A stretch of DNA of 20,451 bases, taken from the IMG/VR virus record IMGVR_UViG_3300036860_000056, positions 1 through 20,451 of that record; one strand, 5' to 3'. The notes beneath the pieces are model-generated. The model saw only the letters and a list, made by a program, of their open reading frames with translations, was not told the origin of the DNA and did no database searches. Origin of the DNA: a virus. The translations under genes were made by a program, and so were the position numbers. Shown here piece by piece: positions 6,900 to 12,951 of this stretch; position 1 is the first letter of the stretch, and every line of letters begins with the position of its first letter.

Positions 6900-7388
6900 G
6901 TGCCGCCATCTGCCATTGCCTCATCCGTCCGATTTTTCCGGCCCGGAACCACGAAGGTGTATTGGGTCCGCGCGATCGTCCTCTACACCGCCCCCACTCG
7001 CCTGGAGATCAATAGTGGTACGGACCTTTCGGGCGAAATAGCGGAGATCAACGGCTTTTCCGTGGTGTCCGATACGATCCCTACTCCGGACTTGGGAACG
7101 CGCTTTGTGCCCAAGATCGCCGGAAGGATCAATGCGGACGACTCGTCCCTGAACTTCTACGCATCCTCGACGGGATTCACCGATGCTCGCTCGGTCCTCC
7201 CGAGGGATACGACCGGCTTTCTCGTTGTGATGGATGGGGGCGATGTGGCGACTACGGGGCGTATGGACGTGTTCCCGAGTACTGTCACGTCTGTCCCGAA
7301 GCTCCGCGCACTCGAGGACCCCGCCCAAGTGCAGATCACGTTCGCGATCACGAAAGTGCCTGCGGAGGATTTGGTCATACCTGTGTAA
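6900..7388 (+). CDS. Major tail tube protein
   Basis: A 162-aa protein starting at GTG with AAGGAGG 6-7 nt upstream, one of the strongest ribosome sites here, as expected for an abundant protein. It shows the actinophage tail tube pattern: SSVRFFRPGTTKVYWV, TRLEINSGTDLSGEIAEI, SSLNFYAS, TTGFLVVMDGGDV, GRMDVFPSTVTSV and a C-terminal VQITFAITKVPAEDLVIP. The protein polymerises into the hollow tail tube around the tape measure. Its codon use is a little less GC-extreme than its neighbours. An HNH gene with its own promoter separates it from the next structural gene. Confidence 0.88.
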   Translation: MPPSAIASSVRFFRPGTTKVYWVRAIVLYTAPTRLEINSGTDLSGEIAEINGFSVVSDTIPTPDLGTRFVPKIAGRINADDSSLNFYASSTGFTDARSVLPRDTTGFLVVMDGGDVATTGRMDVFPSTVTSVPKLRALEDPAQVQITFAITKVPAEDLVIPV

Positions 7389-7391
7389 TAG

Positions 7392-7431
7392 CACCAATTC
7401 TACCGGTCGCGGTTATCTGGTAGAATTGGTG
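7392..7431. repeat. Perfect 13-bp inverted repeat with 14-nt spacer
   Basis: CACCAATTCTACC at 7392-7404 and its exact reverse complement at 7419-7431, in the gap after the tail tube gene. Each arm holds TAGAAT reading outward on one strand. There is no T-run after it, so an intrinsic terminator is not well supported. It may be a promoter/operator pair or an insertion footprint. Confidence 0.85.
7421..7426 (+). promoter_or_regulatory. Candidate -10 box TAGAAT for HNH gene 2
   Basis: TAGAAT in the right arm of the inverted repeat, 13 nt before the first leader hairpin. The spacing is comparable to the TAAAAT before HNH gene 3 and the TACACT before the minus-strand 94-aa gene. No convincing -35 box. 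Confidence 0.5.
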
Positions 7432-7439
7432 TAAGAAGT

Positions 7440-7496
7440 GGCCCGGCAGCGTGTCAGCGCCCCGGGCCCGGCCGACACGAACGGAGCGTGCCGACA
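7440..7496 (+). promoter_or_regulatory. Two-hairpin RNA leader of HNH gene 2 (copy A)
   Basis: Hairpin 1 pairs GGCCCGG (7440-7446) with CCGGGCC (7462-7468), with an inner GCG/CGC stem and a 6-nt loop. The linker is CGGC. Hairpin 2 pairs CGACACG (7473-7479) with CGTGCCG (7487-7493), with one A-C mismatch; its loop holds the Shine-Dalgarno CGGAG. ACA then leads into the ATG. The architecture matches the leaders at 9313-9374 and 17151-17200. Confidence 0.72.
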
Positions 7497-8039
7497 ATGG
7501 CCAAGGGTCGCACATGTACCGTCGTCCTGCCGTCGGGGGACGTTTGTCCTCGGAAGCATAAGGCTTTCGGATGGTGCCAAGCGCACTATCAGCGATGGCA
7601 GGCCAAGGGCGATGTACTTGCCGAGATCTCTTTCCGCCGCTATCGCAAGGAAGGCTGCGCCATCCCGGGCTGCCCGCGGCGGCACTATGCCCGCGAGTGG
7701 TGCAGAGGCCACTGGGAGGCATGGCACCGTCATGGTGATCCCAATGTGAAACTCCGGGCACCCAAAGGGCAAGCGGATTTCCTGCACGAGGGCTATCACT
7801 ACATCCACATTGATGGCCGGATCGTGGCTGAGCATCGCTACGTGATGGAGCAGGTCCTCGGGCGGCCATTGCTTCCAGGTGAGACTCCACATCACAAGAA
7901 CGGCCAGCGCTCCGACAATCGGCCGGAGAACCTTGAGCTGTGGATCCGGAAGCAGCCGCAGGGACAGCGCGCCCGTGACTTGCTGGCCTGGGCTCGGGAG
8001 ATCATCGCCCGCTATGAGCCGATTGAGGACAAGCTCTAG
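7497..8039 (+). CDS. HNH homing-type endonuclease with two zinc-binding N-terminal motifs
   Basis: A 180-aa protein from ATG 7497. The upstream GTG 7488 lies 1 nt from GGAG and inside a leader stem, so it is disfavoured. Two related Cys/His modules precede the nuclease: C7-C17-C27-H30 and C54-C59-C69-H72, the latter two ligands spaced WC-x2-H in both. The HNH core is EHRYVMEQVLGRPL (E112-H113) followed by HHKNGQRSDNRPENLELW at 132-149, with the usual His, Asn and Asn. It is probably a free-standing mobile endonuclease that nicks or cuts DNA. It sits between the tail tube and a neck gene under its own promoter and structured leader, and ends 15 nt before the next start. Confidence 0.9.
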   Translation: MAKGRTCTVVLPSGDVCPRKHKAFGWCQAHYQRWQAKGDVLAEISFRRYRKEGCAIPGCPRRHYAREWCRGHWEAWHRHGDPNVKLRAPKGQADFLHEGYHYIHIDGRIVAEHRYVMEQVLGRPLLPGETPHHKNGQRSDNRPENLELWIRKQPQGQRARDLLAWAREIIARYEPIEDKL

Positions 8040-8054
8040 CAGGAGGAAAGTCTG

Positions 8055-8576
8055 ATGGGCGACCTCGCGGTCACGATCCTCGACTCGAAGGACCTCAAGG
8101 ACCTCAATCGAGCCTTCAAGAACGTCGCTGACGGCAAGGAGCTCCGCAAGGAGTTCACCACTGGGCTGCGGAACATCCTGAAGCCGCTCGTCCCGGAGGT
8201 CCGCGCGGCGCTTCTGGCGTCCCCGTCGATGGGGCATGAGGGGATGAGCCACGCTCAGGCGGATCGGGCGGATCTGCGGGCGTTGCTGGCGAAGGCGACG
8301 CGGGTTGAGGTGAAGCTGACCGGCAAGCAGGCAGGTGCCCGCATCAGAATGGACGGCCGGCGCATGCCGAGTGGGTTGCGGGGTCTGCCGAAGGCGTGGG
8401 AGGGCCAGGGTGGGGCCCGCTGGCGTCACCCGACGTGGGGGAACCGGGGGCGGTGGGTGCAGCAGCGCCCGCGGCCCACCTTCTGGCGGGTCGTGGCGCC
8501 GCATCAGGACCGTGCGATTCGGGAGGTCGAGGAGATCGCCAACCGGATCGTCAGGAAGCTGGAGCGTGCAGTGTGA
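8055..8576 (+). CDS. HK97 gp10-like neck/tail completion protein
   Basis: A 173-aa protein starting at ATG with AGGAGGAAAG upstream. It has an N-terminal helix pair (SKDLKDLNRAFKNVADGKELR, described here by its Leu/Lys heptads near residues 11-31), a basic middle and a family-like C-terminal part: GGARWRHPTWGNRGRWVQQ, then RPTFWRVVAPHQDRAIREVEEI. WRHP-x-GN...W-QQ followed by an aromatic and a long C-terminal helix is the usual gp10-like pattern. These proteins help form the neck. Here it lies after the tail tube rather than before it, next to the chaperone gene, which it overlaps by GTGA at 8573-8576. Confidence 0.75.
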   Translation: MGDLAVTILDSKDLKDLNRAFKNVADGKELRKEFTTGLRNILKPLVPEVRAALLASPSMGHEGMSHAQADRADLRALLAKATRVEVKLTGKQAGARIRMDGRRMPSGLRGLPKAWEGQGGARWRHPTWGNRGRWVQQRPRPTFWRVVAPHQDRAIREVEEIANRIVRKLERAV

Positions 8577-8992
8577 GCGAGAACGGGTACGTCGCGACCG
8601 AGGTCGCGGAGCAGGTCGTCGCGGAGGCGGTGGCGGCGGCGAAGCTGTGGCTGCATCCGGACGCGCTCCGCCCGCGGGACTACCTGCGTGGCAAGGAGGC
8701 GCTCAAGGACATCCTCGGGGACCGGCAGTCGTGCTACGACTTTCTCGGCACCGACGAGATGTACACGTGGCTGATCTGGGCGCTCCGCTCAAGGGAGAAC
8801 CCGTCGTTCACGTGGGACCAGGCGTTGGACACCGAGTTCTCCGAGTTCAGCATGGGGGATGAGCGCCCCCCTCCTCCGACCCGGACGGTCGGGTCGCCTG
8901 GCAGCAGCGGCAACACGCCCGCCGGGAACAGCTCCACGCCGAGGCGGCCGAGGCGCGTGGCCGAGCCCAGTTCATCCAGTGGTTCGGGCTGA
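8573..8992 (+). CDS. Tail assembly chaperone, short (zero-frame) product
   Basis: A 139-aa product starting at GTG (8573) in the overlap with the previous stop, with TGGAG 6 nt upstream. The folded part is residues about 1-95: a helical EVAEQVVAEAVAAAKLW, the RPRDYLRGKEALKDILGD segment, and MYTWLIWALRSRENPSFTW. This matches the G-type chaperone that coats the tape measure during tail assembly. After residue 100 the zero frame turns into low-complexity Pro/Ser/Gly/Arg, as expected where a frameshift product is the second form. The slippery site is at codons 98-100. Confidence 0.85.
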   Translation: MSENGYVATEVAEQVVAEAVAAAKLWLHPDALRPRDYLRGKEALKDILGDRQSCYDFLGTDEMYTWLIWALRSRENPSFTWDQALDTEFSEFSMGDERPPPPTRTVGSPGSSGNTPAGNSSTPRRPRRVAEPSSSSGSG

Positions 8993-9105
8993 CCCGCGAC
9001 GAGTACGACGAGCTGACGTTCCAGCAGATCAGGGCGTGGTCGGCGTGGATGATGCGGCAGGTCGGTCAGCGCCCGGAGGCCCCGCCGTCGGCGTGGGAAG
9101 GCTAA
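8573..9105 (+). CDS. Tail assembly chaperone, -1 frameshift (G-T type) product
   Basis: The product predicted if ribosomes slip back one base at 8866-8872: 100 residues of the short form, then 77 residues from the -1 frame, 177 aa in all, stopping at TAA 9103-9105. The extension reads SSDPDGRVAWQQRQ, then an Ala/Arg/Glu-rich helix, then AQFIQWFGLTRDEYDELTFQ and AWSAWMMRQVG. The FGLT-EY--LT--Q motif is the usual signature of the downstream chaperone domain. The -1 frame has no start of its own in a suitable place, which argues for fusion by frameshifting. The longer form would recruit tail tube subunits to the chaperone-tape measure complex. Confidence 0.83.
8866..8872 (+). promoter_or_regulatory. 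Slippery heptamer CCCCCCT for -1 frameshifting
   Basis: In the zero frame the codons are CGC-CCC-CCT, giving C CCC CCT, an X XXY YYZ heptamer. Both tRNAs can re-pair one base back (CCC, CCC). The resumed frame starts TCC at 8872 and is open through the conserved FGLT domain to 9105. Confidence 0.8.
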
Positions 9106-9278
9106 GCGCGGCGGGTGACCTTCAGGCGACTGAGCCGGTAGAGCCAGTGGCCGAGCGAGCCTTGTTGGGCGTAGGTCCGCCAGCCGGTCGCCTCGGCTGC
9201 CCAGGAGTAGCCATCGCACTGGGCGCAGAACCCGAGATGCGCATGGGCGACCGCATCATGGTCTGGTCTGTCGGTCAT
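9102..9278 (-). CDS. Small CxxC protein on the minus strand
   Basis: A 58-aa protein. ATG at 9278 is chosen because AGGGGG lies about 5 nt upstream on the minus strand. It has one CxxC (GFCAQCDGY), several histidines before it (HDAVAHAHLG) and a basic aromatic C-terminus (GHWLYRLSRLKVTRR). The single CxxC with nearby His may bind a metal. Its stop (CTA at 9102-9104) interlocks with the TAA of the frameshift product, the same arrangement as the minus-strand gene at 707. A possible minus -10 (TATTTT, 9298-9303) lies upstream. Function unknown. Confidence 0.65.
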   Translation of the reverse strand: MTDRPDHDAVAHAHLGFCAQCDGYSWAAEATGWRTYAQQGSLGHWLYRLSRLKVTRRA

Positions 9279-9294
9279 GACTACCCCCTGACCT

Positions 9295-9305
9295 GCTAAA
9301 ATAGC
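9295..9305. promoter_or_regulatory. Palindromic GCTAAAATAGC, candidate divergent -10
   Basis: The plus strand reads TAAAAT (9297-9302), 10 nt before the leader hairpin of HNH gene 3. The minus strand reads TATTTT (9298-9303), about 19 nt before the minus-strand CxxC gene. Both fit TANNNT, so one palindrome could serve two divergent transcripts. No -35 boxes are evident. Confidence 0.45.
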
Positions 9306-9312
9306 AATGAGC

Positions 9313-9374
9313 GGCCCCGCGAGGCGGTCACCTCCGGGGCCCGGCCAGCACTCACAGCGAAGGGAAGTGCTGAC
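9313..9374 (+). promoter_or_regulatory. Two-hairpin RNA leader of HNH gene 3 (copy B)
   Basis: Hairpin 1 pairs GGCCCCG (9313-9319) with CGGGGCC (9335-9341). A single bulged C (9320), a GAGG/CCTC inner stem and a 6-nt loop complete it. The linker is CGGC (9342-9345). Hairpin 2 pairs CAGCACT (9346-9352) with AGTGCTG (9366-9372), with the Shine-Dalgarno AAGGGA in the 13-nt loop. AC then precedes the ATG at 9375. Confidence 0.78.
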
Positions 9375-9869
9375 ATGAACAAGCCTACTTACTCGCTGTC
9401 CGACTTGTCGGGGCGGATTGCAACCAAGATCCAGATCAGCGATGAAGGCTGCTGGTTGTGGCAGGGTTACATCCGACCTAATGGCTACGGGCAAGCCCAT
9501 TGGGAGAGATGGCCACACCTTGTGCATCGGCTCGTCTATGCGCTGCTGGTCCGCCCTCTTTCCGACACGGAAGTCCTCGACCATCTCTGCGGGAAGAAGG
9601 CATGCGTCAACCCGGCTCACCTTGAACCGGTGACGCTGGCCGAGAACATCCGCCGGGCTGGTCGTGCGAACCGGAAAGAGACGTGCAGCAAGGGCCATCC
9701 CATCATCACTGCTGCTTCCGGTCGACGTCGATGCCGCGAATGCGCTCAGGGCCGGCAGCGGACATCCGAGTATCGCGCGAGCCAGCGTGAATATCAGCGC
9801 ATCTATCAGCGCCAATGGAAGAAGCTTCAGAAGCGTCGGCCCGGGATGGGTCAAGCTCCCTTGTTCTGA
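9375..9869 (+). CDS. HNH_3-type homing endonuclease
   Basis: A 164-aa protein starting at ATG, with AAGGGA in the leader hairpin loop upstream. The HNH_3-type core is GCWLWQGYIRPNGYGQ (residues 25-40), VHRLVYALL at 50-58, then LDHLCGKKACVNPAHLEPVT at 68-87, with H51-R52, D69-H70 and N79-x2-H82 as nuclease residues and C72/C77 as probable zinc ligands. A C-terminal zinc-like element (TCSKGH...CRECAQG) and a very basic tail follow. This is a typical free-standing phage HNH endonuclease. It separates the tail chaperone from the tape measure gene. The last 19 nt overlap the minus-strand membrane protein gene. Confidence 0.92.
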   Translation: MNKPTYSLSDLSGRIATKIQISDEGCWLWQGYIRPNGYGQAHWERWPHLVHRLVYALLVRPLSDTEVLDHLCGKKACVNPAHLEPVTLAENIRRAGRANRKETCSKGHPIITAASGRRRCRECAQGRQRTSEYRASQREYQRIYQRQWKKLQKRRPGMGQAPLF

Positions 9870-10099
9870 TCCCACCAGCTAGGCCGCAGCGTATCCCGCA
9901 GTGTCCCCGGGGTGATCTTCCCAGCCTGCCAAGCTTCGCGCTCTTCGTCACTCATCGGCTTGAGCAGGATCGCCATCGGCGTGGCGACGATCCACAGCAG
10001 CGCGCCGAAGGCCCACCACTGCCAGAAGTTGTGCCCCTTGTCATGGGCGATCTTGGCGGGGATCAGGCCAATCACAATGGCTAGTACGAGGATTTCCAT
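9851..10099 (-). CDS. Small two-helix membrane protein on the minus strand
   Basis: An 82-aa protein starting at ATG 10099 with AAGGGAG 5-6 nt upstream on the minus strand. TM1 is about residues 2-20 (EILVLAIVIGLIPAKIA) and TM2 about 25-46 (FWQWWAFGALLWIVATPMAIL). A cytoplasmic-type tail follows: MSDEEREAWQAGKITPGTLR, then PSWWDQ. The pattern of a G-x-IPA-IA--KG loop between two helices is familiar from bacterial short membrane proteins, but I cannot name a family. As a lone antisense gene inside the tail operon it may be a moron, for example acting in superinfection exclusion; that is speculation. It ends inside HNH gene 3. Confidence 0.8.
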   Translation of the reverse strand: MEILVLAIVIGLIPAKIAHDKGHNFWQWWAFGALLWIVATPMAILLKPMSDEEREAWQAGKITPGTLRDTLRPSWWDQNKGA

Positions 10100-10150
10100 C
10101 TTGTCTCCCTTCGCTGCGCTGAGTATGCGCGTTGCGAGGTGTGTCCGCTA

Positions 10151-10164
10151 GGGCCATTCGGCCC
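10151..10164 (-). promoter_or_regulatory. Short hairpin upstream of the minus-strand membrane gene
   Basis: GGGCC and GGCCC separated by 4 nt, between the divergent membrane-protein and tape measure starts. No T-run follows on either strand. It is simpler than the two-hairpin leaders and may be unrelated. Confidence 0.3.
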
Positions 10165-10185
10165 ATTGACACGGGACTGTGACCT

Positions 10186-12951
10186 GTGGACCGAGCCGTA
10201 CGCTTCGACCTGATCCTCAACTCCCGTAAGTACGTCAGCGGCGGCAAGGATGCGGTCAGGACCAATCAGCAGATCACTGAGAGCACCAAGCGGGCTGGCA
10301 ATGCATTTAAGGCTGTCACCGCCGCGTTCTCTGTTGGCGTGGTCGTCACCCAGATGCGGAACTGGGTCGCGGCCGCCAGGGATTCCAACCGAGTCGCCGC
10401 GCAGACCGCCGCAGTCATCAAGAGCACCCACGGCGCCGCCGGCCTCTCCGCCAAGGGCTTCTCCGATCTGGCGAAGTCGATCGAGAAGACCACCGCCGTC
10501 GACGATGATCTGATCCAGGGCGGCGAGGCGATCATCGCGACCTTCACCAACATTCATGGCGACGTGTTCAAGAAGACCACCCAGGCCGCGGTGGATCTGG
10601 CGGCTGGGATGAACCATGGCGCGGTGACTGCCGAGGGGTTGCAGACCGCCAGCATCCAGCTGGGAAAGGCATTGCAGGATCCGATCAAGGGTGTCACGGC
10701 GCTCCAGCGGATCGGTATCAAGCTGAGCGATCAGCAGAAGGCTCAGATCGCCACGTTCGTGAAGAACGGCCAGGTCGCCAAGGCCCAAGGCGTGATCCTG
10801 GCAGAGGTGAACCGCCAGTTCGCCGGCAGTGCCGCCGCGGCGGTGACCCCGGCGAAGCGCCTCGCGCAGCAGTGGGGCGACATGCAGGAAGTTTTGGGGA
10901 ATCTACTCATTCCCGCCATTGACCGTGGCGCGCAGATCTTGTCCAGCATCCTTGGGGTGGTCGATCGGAACCGGACCGCGTTCGGTGTGCTGTTCGGGGT
11001 GCTCGGTACCGGCGCGGCGATCATTGGGACGCTGGTGGTGGCGGAGAAGATCCACAAGGCGACCACCGAGGGCATCCAAGCTGTTACTAAGGCGTGGGAG
11101 GGAGCCCAGAAGGGCCTGAACCTCGTTCTCGGACTCACGAGAGCACAGGCGCTCACAACCGCCGCCGCTGAGGATGCGCTGGCTGCATCTACAACAGCAG
11201 CGGGGACTGCGGCGGCTGGGGCCTCGGCAAGTGTGGGTGCAGGCGGCTTGGCTGGTGGACTTAGGACCGTGGCGGGCGCGGCGGCCGGTCCTCTTACTGC
11301 TCTTGCCGGGTTGGCTGCCGGTTTCGGGCTGGCGAGACAGTCGATCAAAGACAACGTCTCAATGTGGGACGAGTTTCGACACAACGTCCTTCACCAGTCG
11401 GTTCCCGCCATTGACCAGGCCCGGGAGGCGGCCAACAAGCATGCGGGCGCGACCAAGGGCGATACGCTCGCTACCGCTTACAACGCGACTCAGCAGCAGG
11501 CATTGCGTCTCCAGATGGCGCAGCTCGTTCCTGGAATCGACGCGGCGGCTGATGCTACGAACAAGGCCGCTGCCGCGCAGGCCGAAGCGGGCAAGAAGAT
11601 CACGGACCTGAAAAGCAGGATCCAGGGGCTGAAAGACGAGTACAAGCAGGCGTTCGACTCGATCGTGCAATCCATCGAGAACTATCAAGGGTCGCTGACC
11701 GACTCCAAGAACACATCGTTCGTGACGACCAAGTCGATCCTGCAGGATCTGCACAACCAGGTCGGCAATTTCAAGACGTATTCCCGCGATATCCACACGC
11801 TTATCAAGGCTGGGTTTAGTACCGAGGCGATCAAGGAGCTGCAGGACAAGGGCCCGCAGTACGTCCATGGGATGGCGGTTGGTTCGAAAGCGCAGCTTGC
11901 CGACTACAAGAAGACTTGGTTGGCCCGCAATAAGGAGATCAAGGGCAACTTCGCCACGGCGATGGATGAGCAGTTCGCGAAGCTCAAGAAGCAGATCCGC
12001 AATATGCAGCGGGAGATCGACACCCTGCGCGGGAAGAACATCTCCGTCTCTGCCTCGTTGAAGCTGAGCTTCTCCAAGAGCTTCACGCAGAAGGATTGGG
12101 CGCAGGTCAAGGTCCTCACCCGCGGCGCCAGGGGCATGCTCATCACCCAGGGCACCGGACCGACCGCCGATGATGTGCCGGCGTTGGTGTCCAAGGGCGA
12201 GACGATCGTTTCGGCGAGGGACTCGGCAGACCCCGCTTTCCGGACGTGGGCGAAGGCGCGGCGGATCAAGGGGTACGCCGCCGGTGGTGCGATCGGCACG
12301 ATCGGCCGTGAGGCCGGCGATATCAACCGGCTGCAAGGTAAGGGCACCGGTATCTGGATGGACCGTGGCATCACCCAGATCATGAAGGCGTTCACCACGG
12401 CCCCAGGGATCGGGGCTTCCGCCAGCGTCACCAGTGTCGCCAACTGGACCGCGAGGATCCTCGGCCGGATCGCGGAAGCGGGCGCGTGGGCGCGGCGGAT
12501 CATGTTCGAGTCGGGTGGGAACTGGACCGCCGTGAACCGTACCGACTCGAACTGGTTTGCCGGTCATCCGTCGGTCGGTGGCGCGCAGGTAATCCGGGGA
12601 ACCTTCAACGCCTACGCTGGCCGGTTCCGGGGCACGGGCCCGTATCTGTATGGCGTGTCGGTGAACCCGTGGGCCAACAGCTATGCGGGCGCCAACTACG
12701 CGGTGCACCGGTATGGCAGCATGGCCGCCGTGGATCCGAGGGTCCGTCCGATCGGCTACGCCCGCGGCGGTTTGGTCATGGATCATGGCGGCTTCCTTAC
12801 GCCCGGTTGGAACCCGCCGATCTACAACGGCACCGGCCGCCCCGAGCCGGTCGGCCAGGCGCAGCAGCACGTGACGATCATCCAGGTGGACCGGCGCGTG
12901 CTCGCCCGGATCGTCAACGACGGTGGCCTGCTCAACGCAAGGCTGACCTGA
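10186..12951 (+). CDS. Tape measure protein with transglycosylase-like C-terminal domain
   Basis: A 921-aa protein starting at GTG with only a weak Shine-Dalgarno. The N-terminal 260 residues follow the common siphophage tape measure pattern (ALQDPIKGVTALQRIGIKLSD, described near residues 165-185; RLAQQWGDMQEVLGNLLIP). Hydrophobic segments lie near 263-290 and 358-385. A coiled region near 600-625 leads to a TMP-type G-GT-DDVPALVSKGETIVSA motif at about 650-676. Residues about 755-870 look like a lytic transglycosylase (SLT) domain: FESGGNWTAVN with candidate catalytic Glu775, GGAQVIRGTFNAYA, then NPWANSYAGANYAVHRYGS. The protein sets tail length, and the C-terminal domain could open peptidoglycan at injection. 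At roughly 1.5 angstrom per residue the tail would be near 140 nm. Confidence 0.93.
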   Translation: MDRAVRFDLILNSRKYVSGGKDAVRTNQQITESTKRAGNAFKAVTAAFSVGVVVTQMRNWVAAARDSNRVAAQTAAVIKSTHGAAGLSAKGFSDLAKSIEKTTAVDDDLIQGGEAIIATFTNIHGDVFKKTTQAAVDLAAGMNHGAVTAEGLQTASIQLGKALQDPIKGVTALQRIGIKLSDQQKAQIATFVKNGQVAKAQGVILAEVNRQFAGSAAAAVTPAKRLAQQWGDMQEVLGNLLIPAIDRGAQILSSILGVVDRNRTAFGVLFGVLGTGAAIIGTLVVAEKIHKATTEGIQAVTKAWEGAQKGLNLVLGLTRAQALTTAAAEDALAASTTAAGTAAAGASASVGAGGLAGGLRTVAGAAAGPLTALAGLAAGFGLARQSIKDNVSMWDEFRHNVLHQSVPAIDQAREAANKHAGATKGDTLATAYNATQQQALRLQMAQLVPGIDAAADATNKAAAAQAEAGKKITDLKSRIQGLKDEYKQAFDSIVQSIENYQGSLTDSKNTSFVTTKSILQDLHNQVGNFKTYSRDIHTLIKAGFSTEAIKELQDKGPQYVHGMAVGSKAQLADYKKTWLARNKEIKGNFATAMDEQFAKLKKQIRNMQREIDTLRGKNISVSASLKLSFSKSFTQKDWAQVKVLTRGARGMLITQGTGPTADDVPALVSKGETIVSARDSADPAFRTWAKARRIKGYAAGGAIGTIGREAGDINRLQGKGTGIWMDRGITQIMKAFTTAPGIGASASVTSVANWTARILGRIAEAGAWARRIMFESGGNWTAVNRTDSNWFAGHPSVGGAQVIRGTFNAYAGRFRGTGPYLYGVSVNPWANSYAGANYAVHRYGSMAAVDPRVRPIGYARGGLVMDHGGFLTPGWNPPIYNGTGRPEPVGQAQQHVTIIQVDRRVLARIVNDGGLLNARLT

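Noticed and set aside
7392-7431. Inverted repeat as an intrinsic terminator after the tail tube gene
   Set aside because: The stem is strong but no T-run follows on either strand, and the right arm lies where a -10 box is expected.
7413-8504. 363-residue minus-strand open frame across HNH gene 2 and the gp10-like gene
   Set aside because: The plus strand has zinc/HNH motifs with a leader and ribosome site, and the minus frame spans two genes without a coherent domain.
7440-9374. HNH leaders as guide RNAs of HEARO/IscB/IsrB-type systems
   Set aside because: The HNH proteins are only 164-180 aa with no RuvC or arginine-rich bridge, and the leaders are short 5' untranslated hairpins of about 60 nt.
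9859-10084. Plus-strand coding frames in the region of the minus-strand membrane gene
   Set aside because: The minus strand gives a clean two-helix membrane protein with a good ribosome site; the plus frames give no coherent protein.
11359-12870. 503-residue open frame on the minus strand inside the tape measure gene
   Set aside because: It is the complement of a GC-rich gene with clear tape measure motifs. The translation is Arg/Asp/Leu-rich, without domain pattern or ribosome site.
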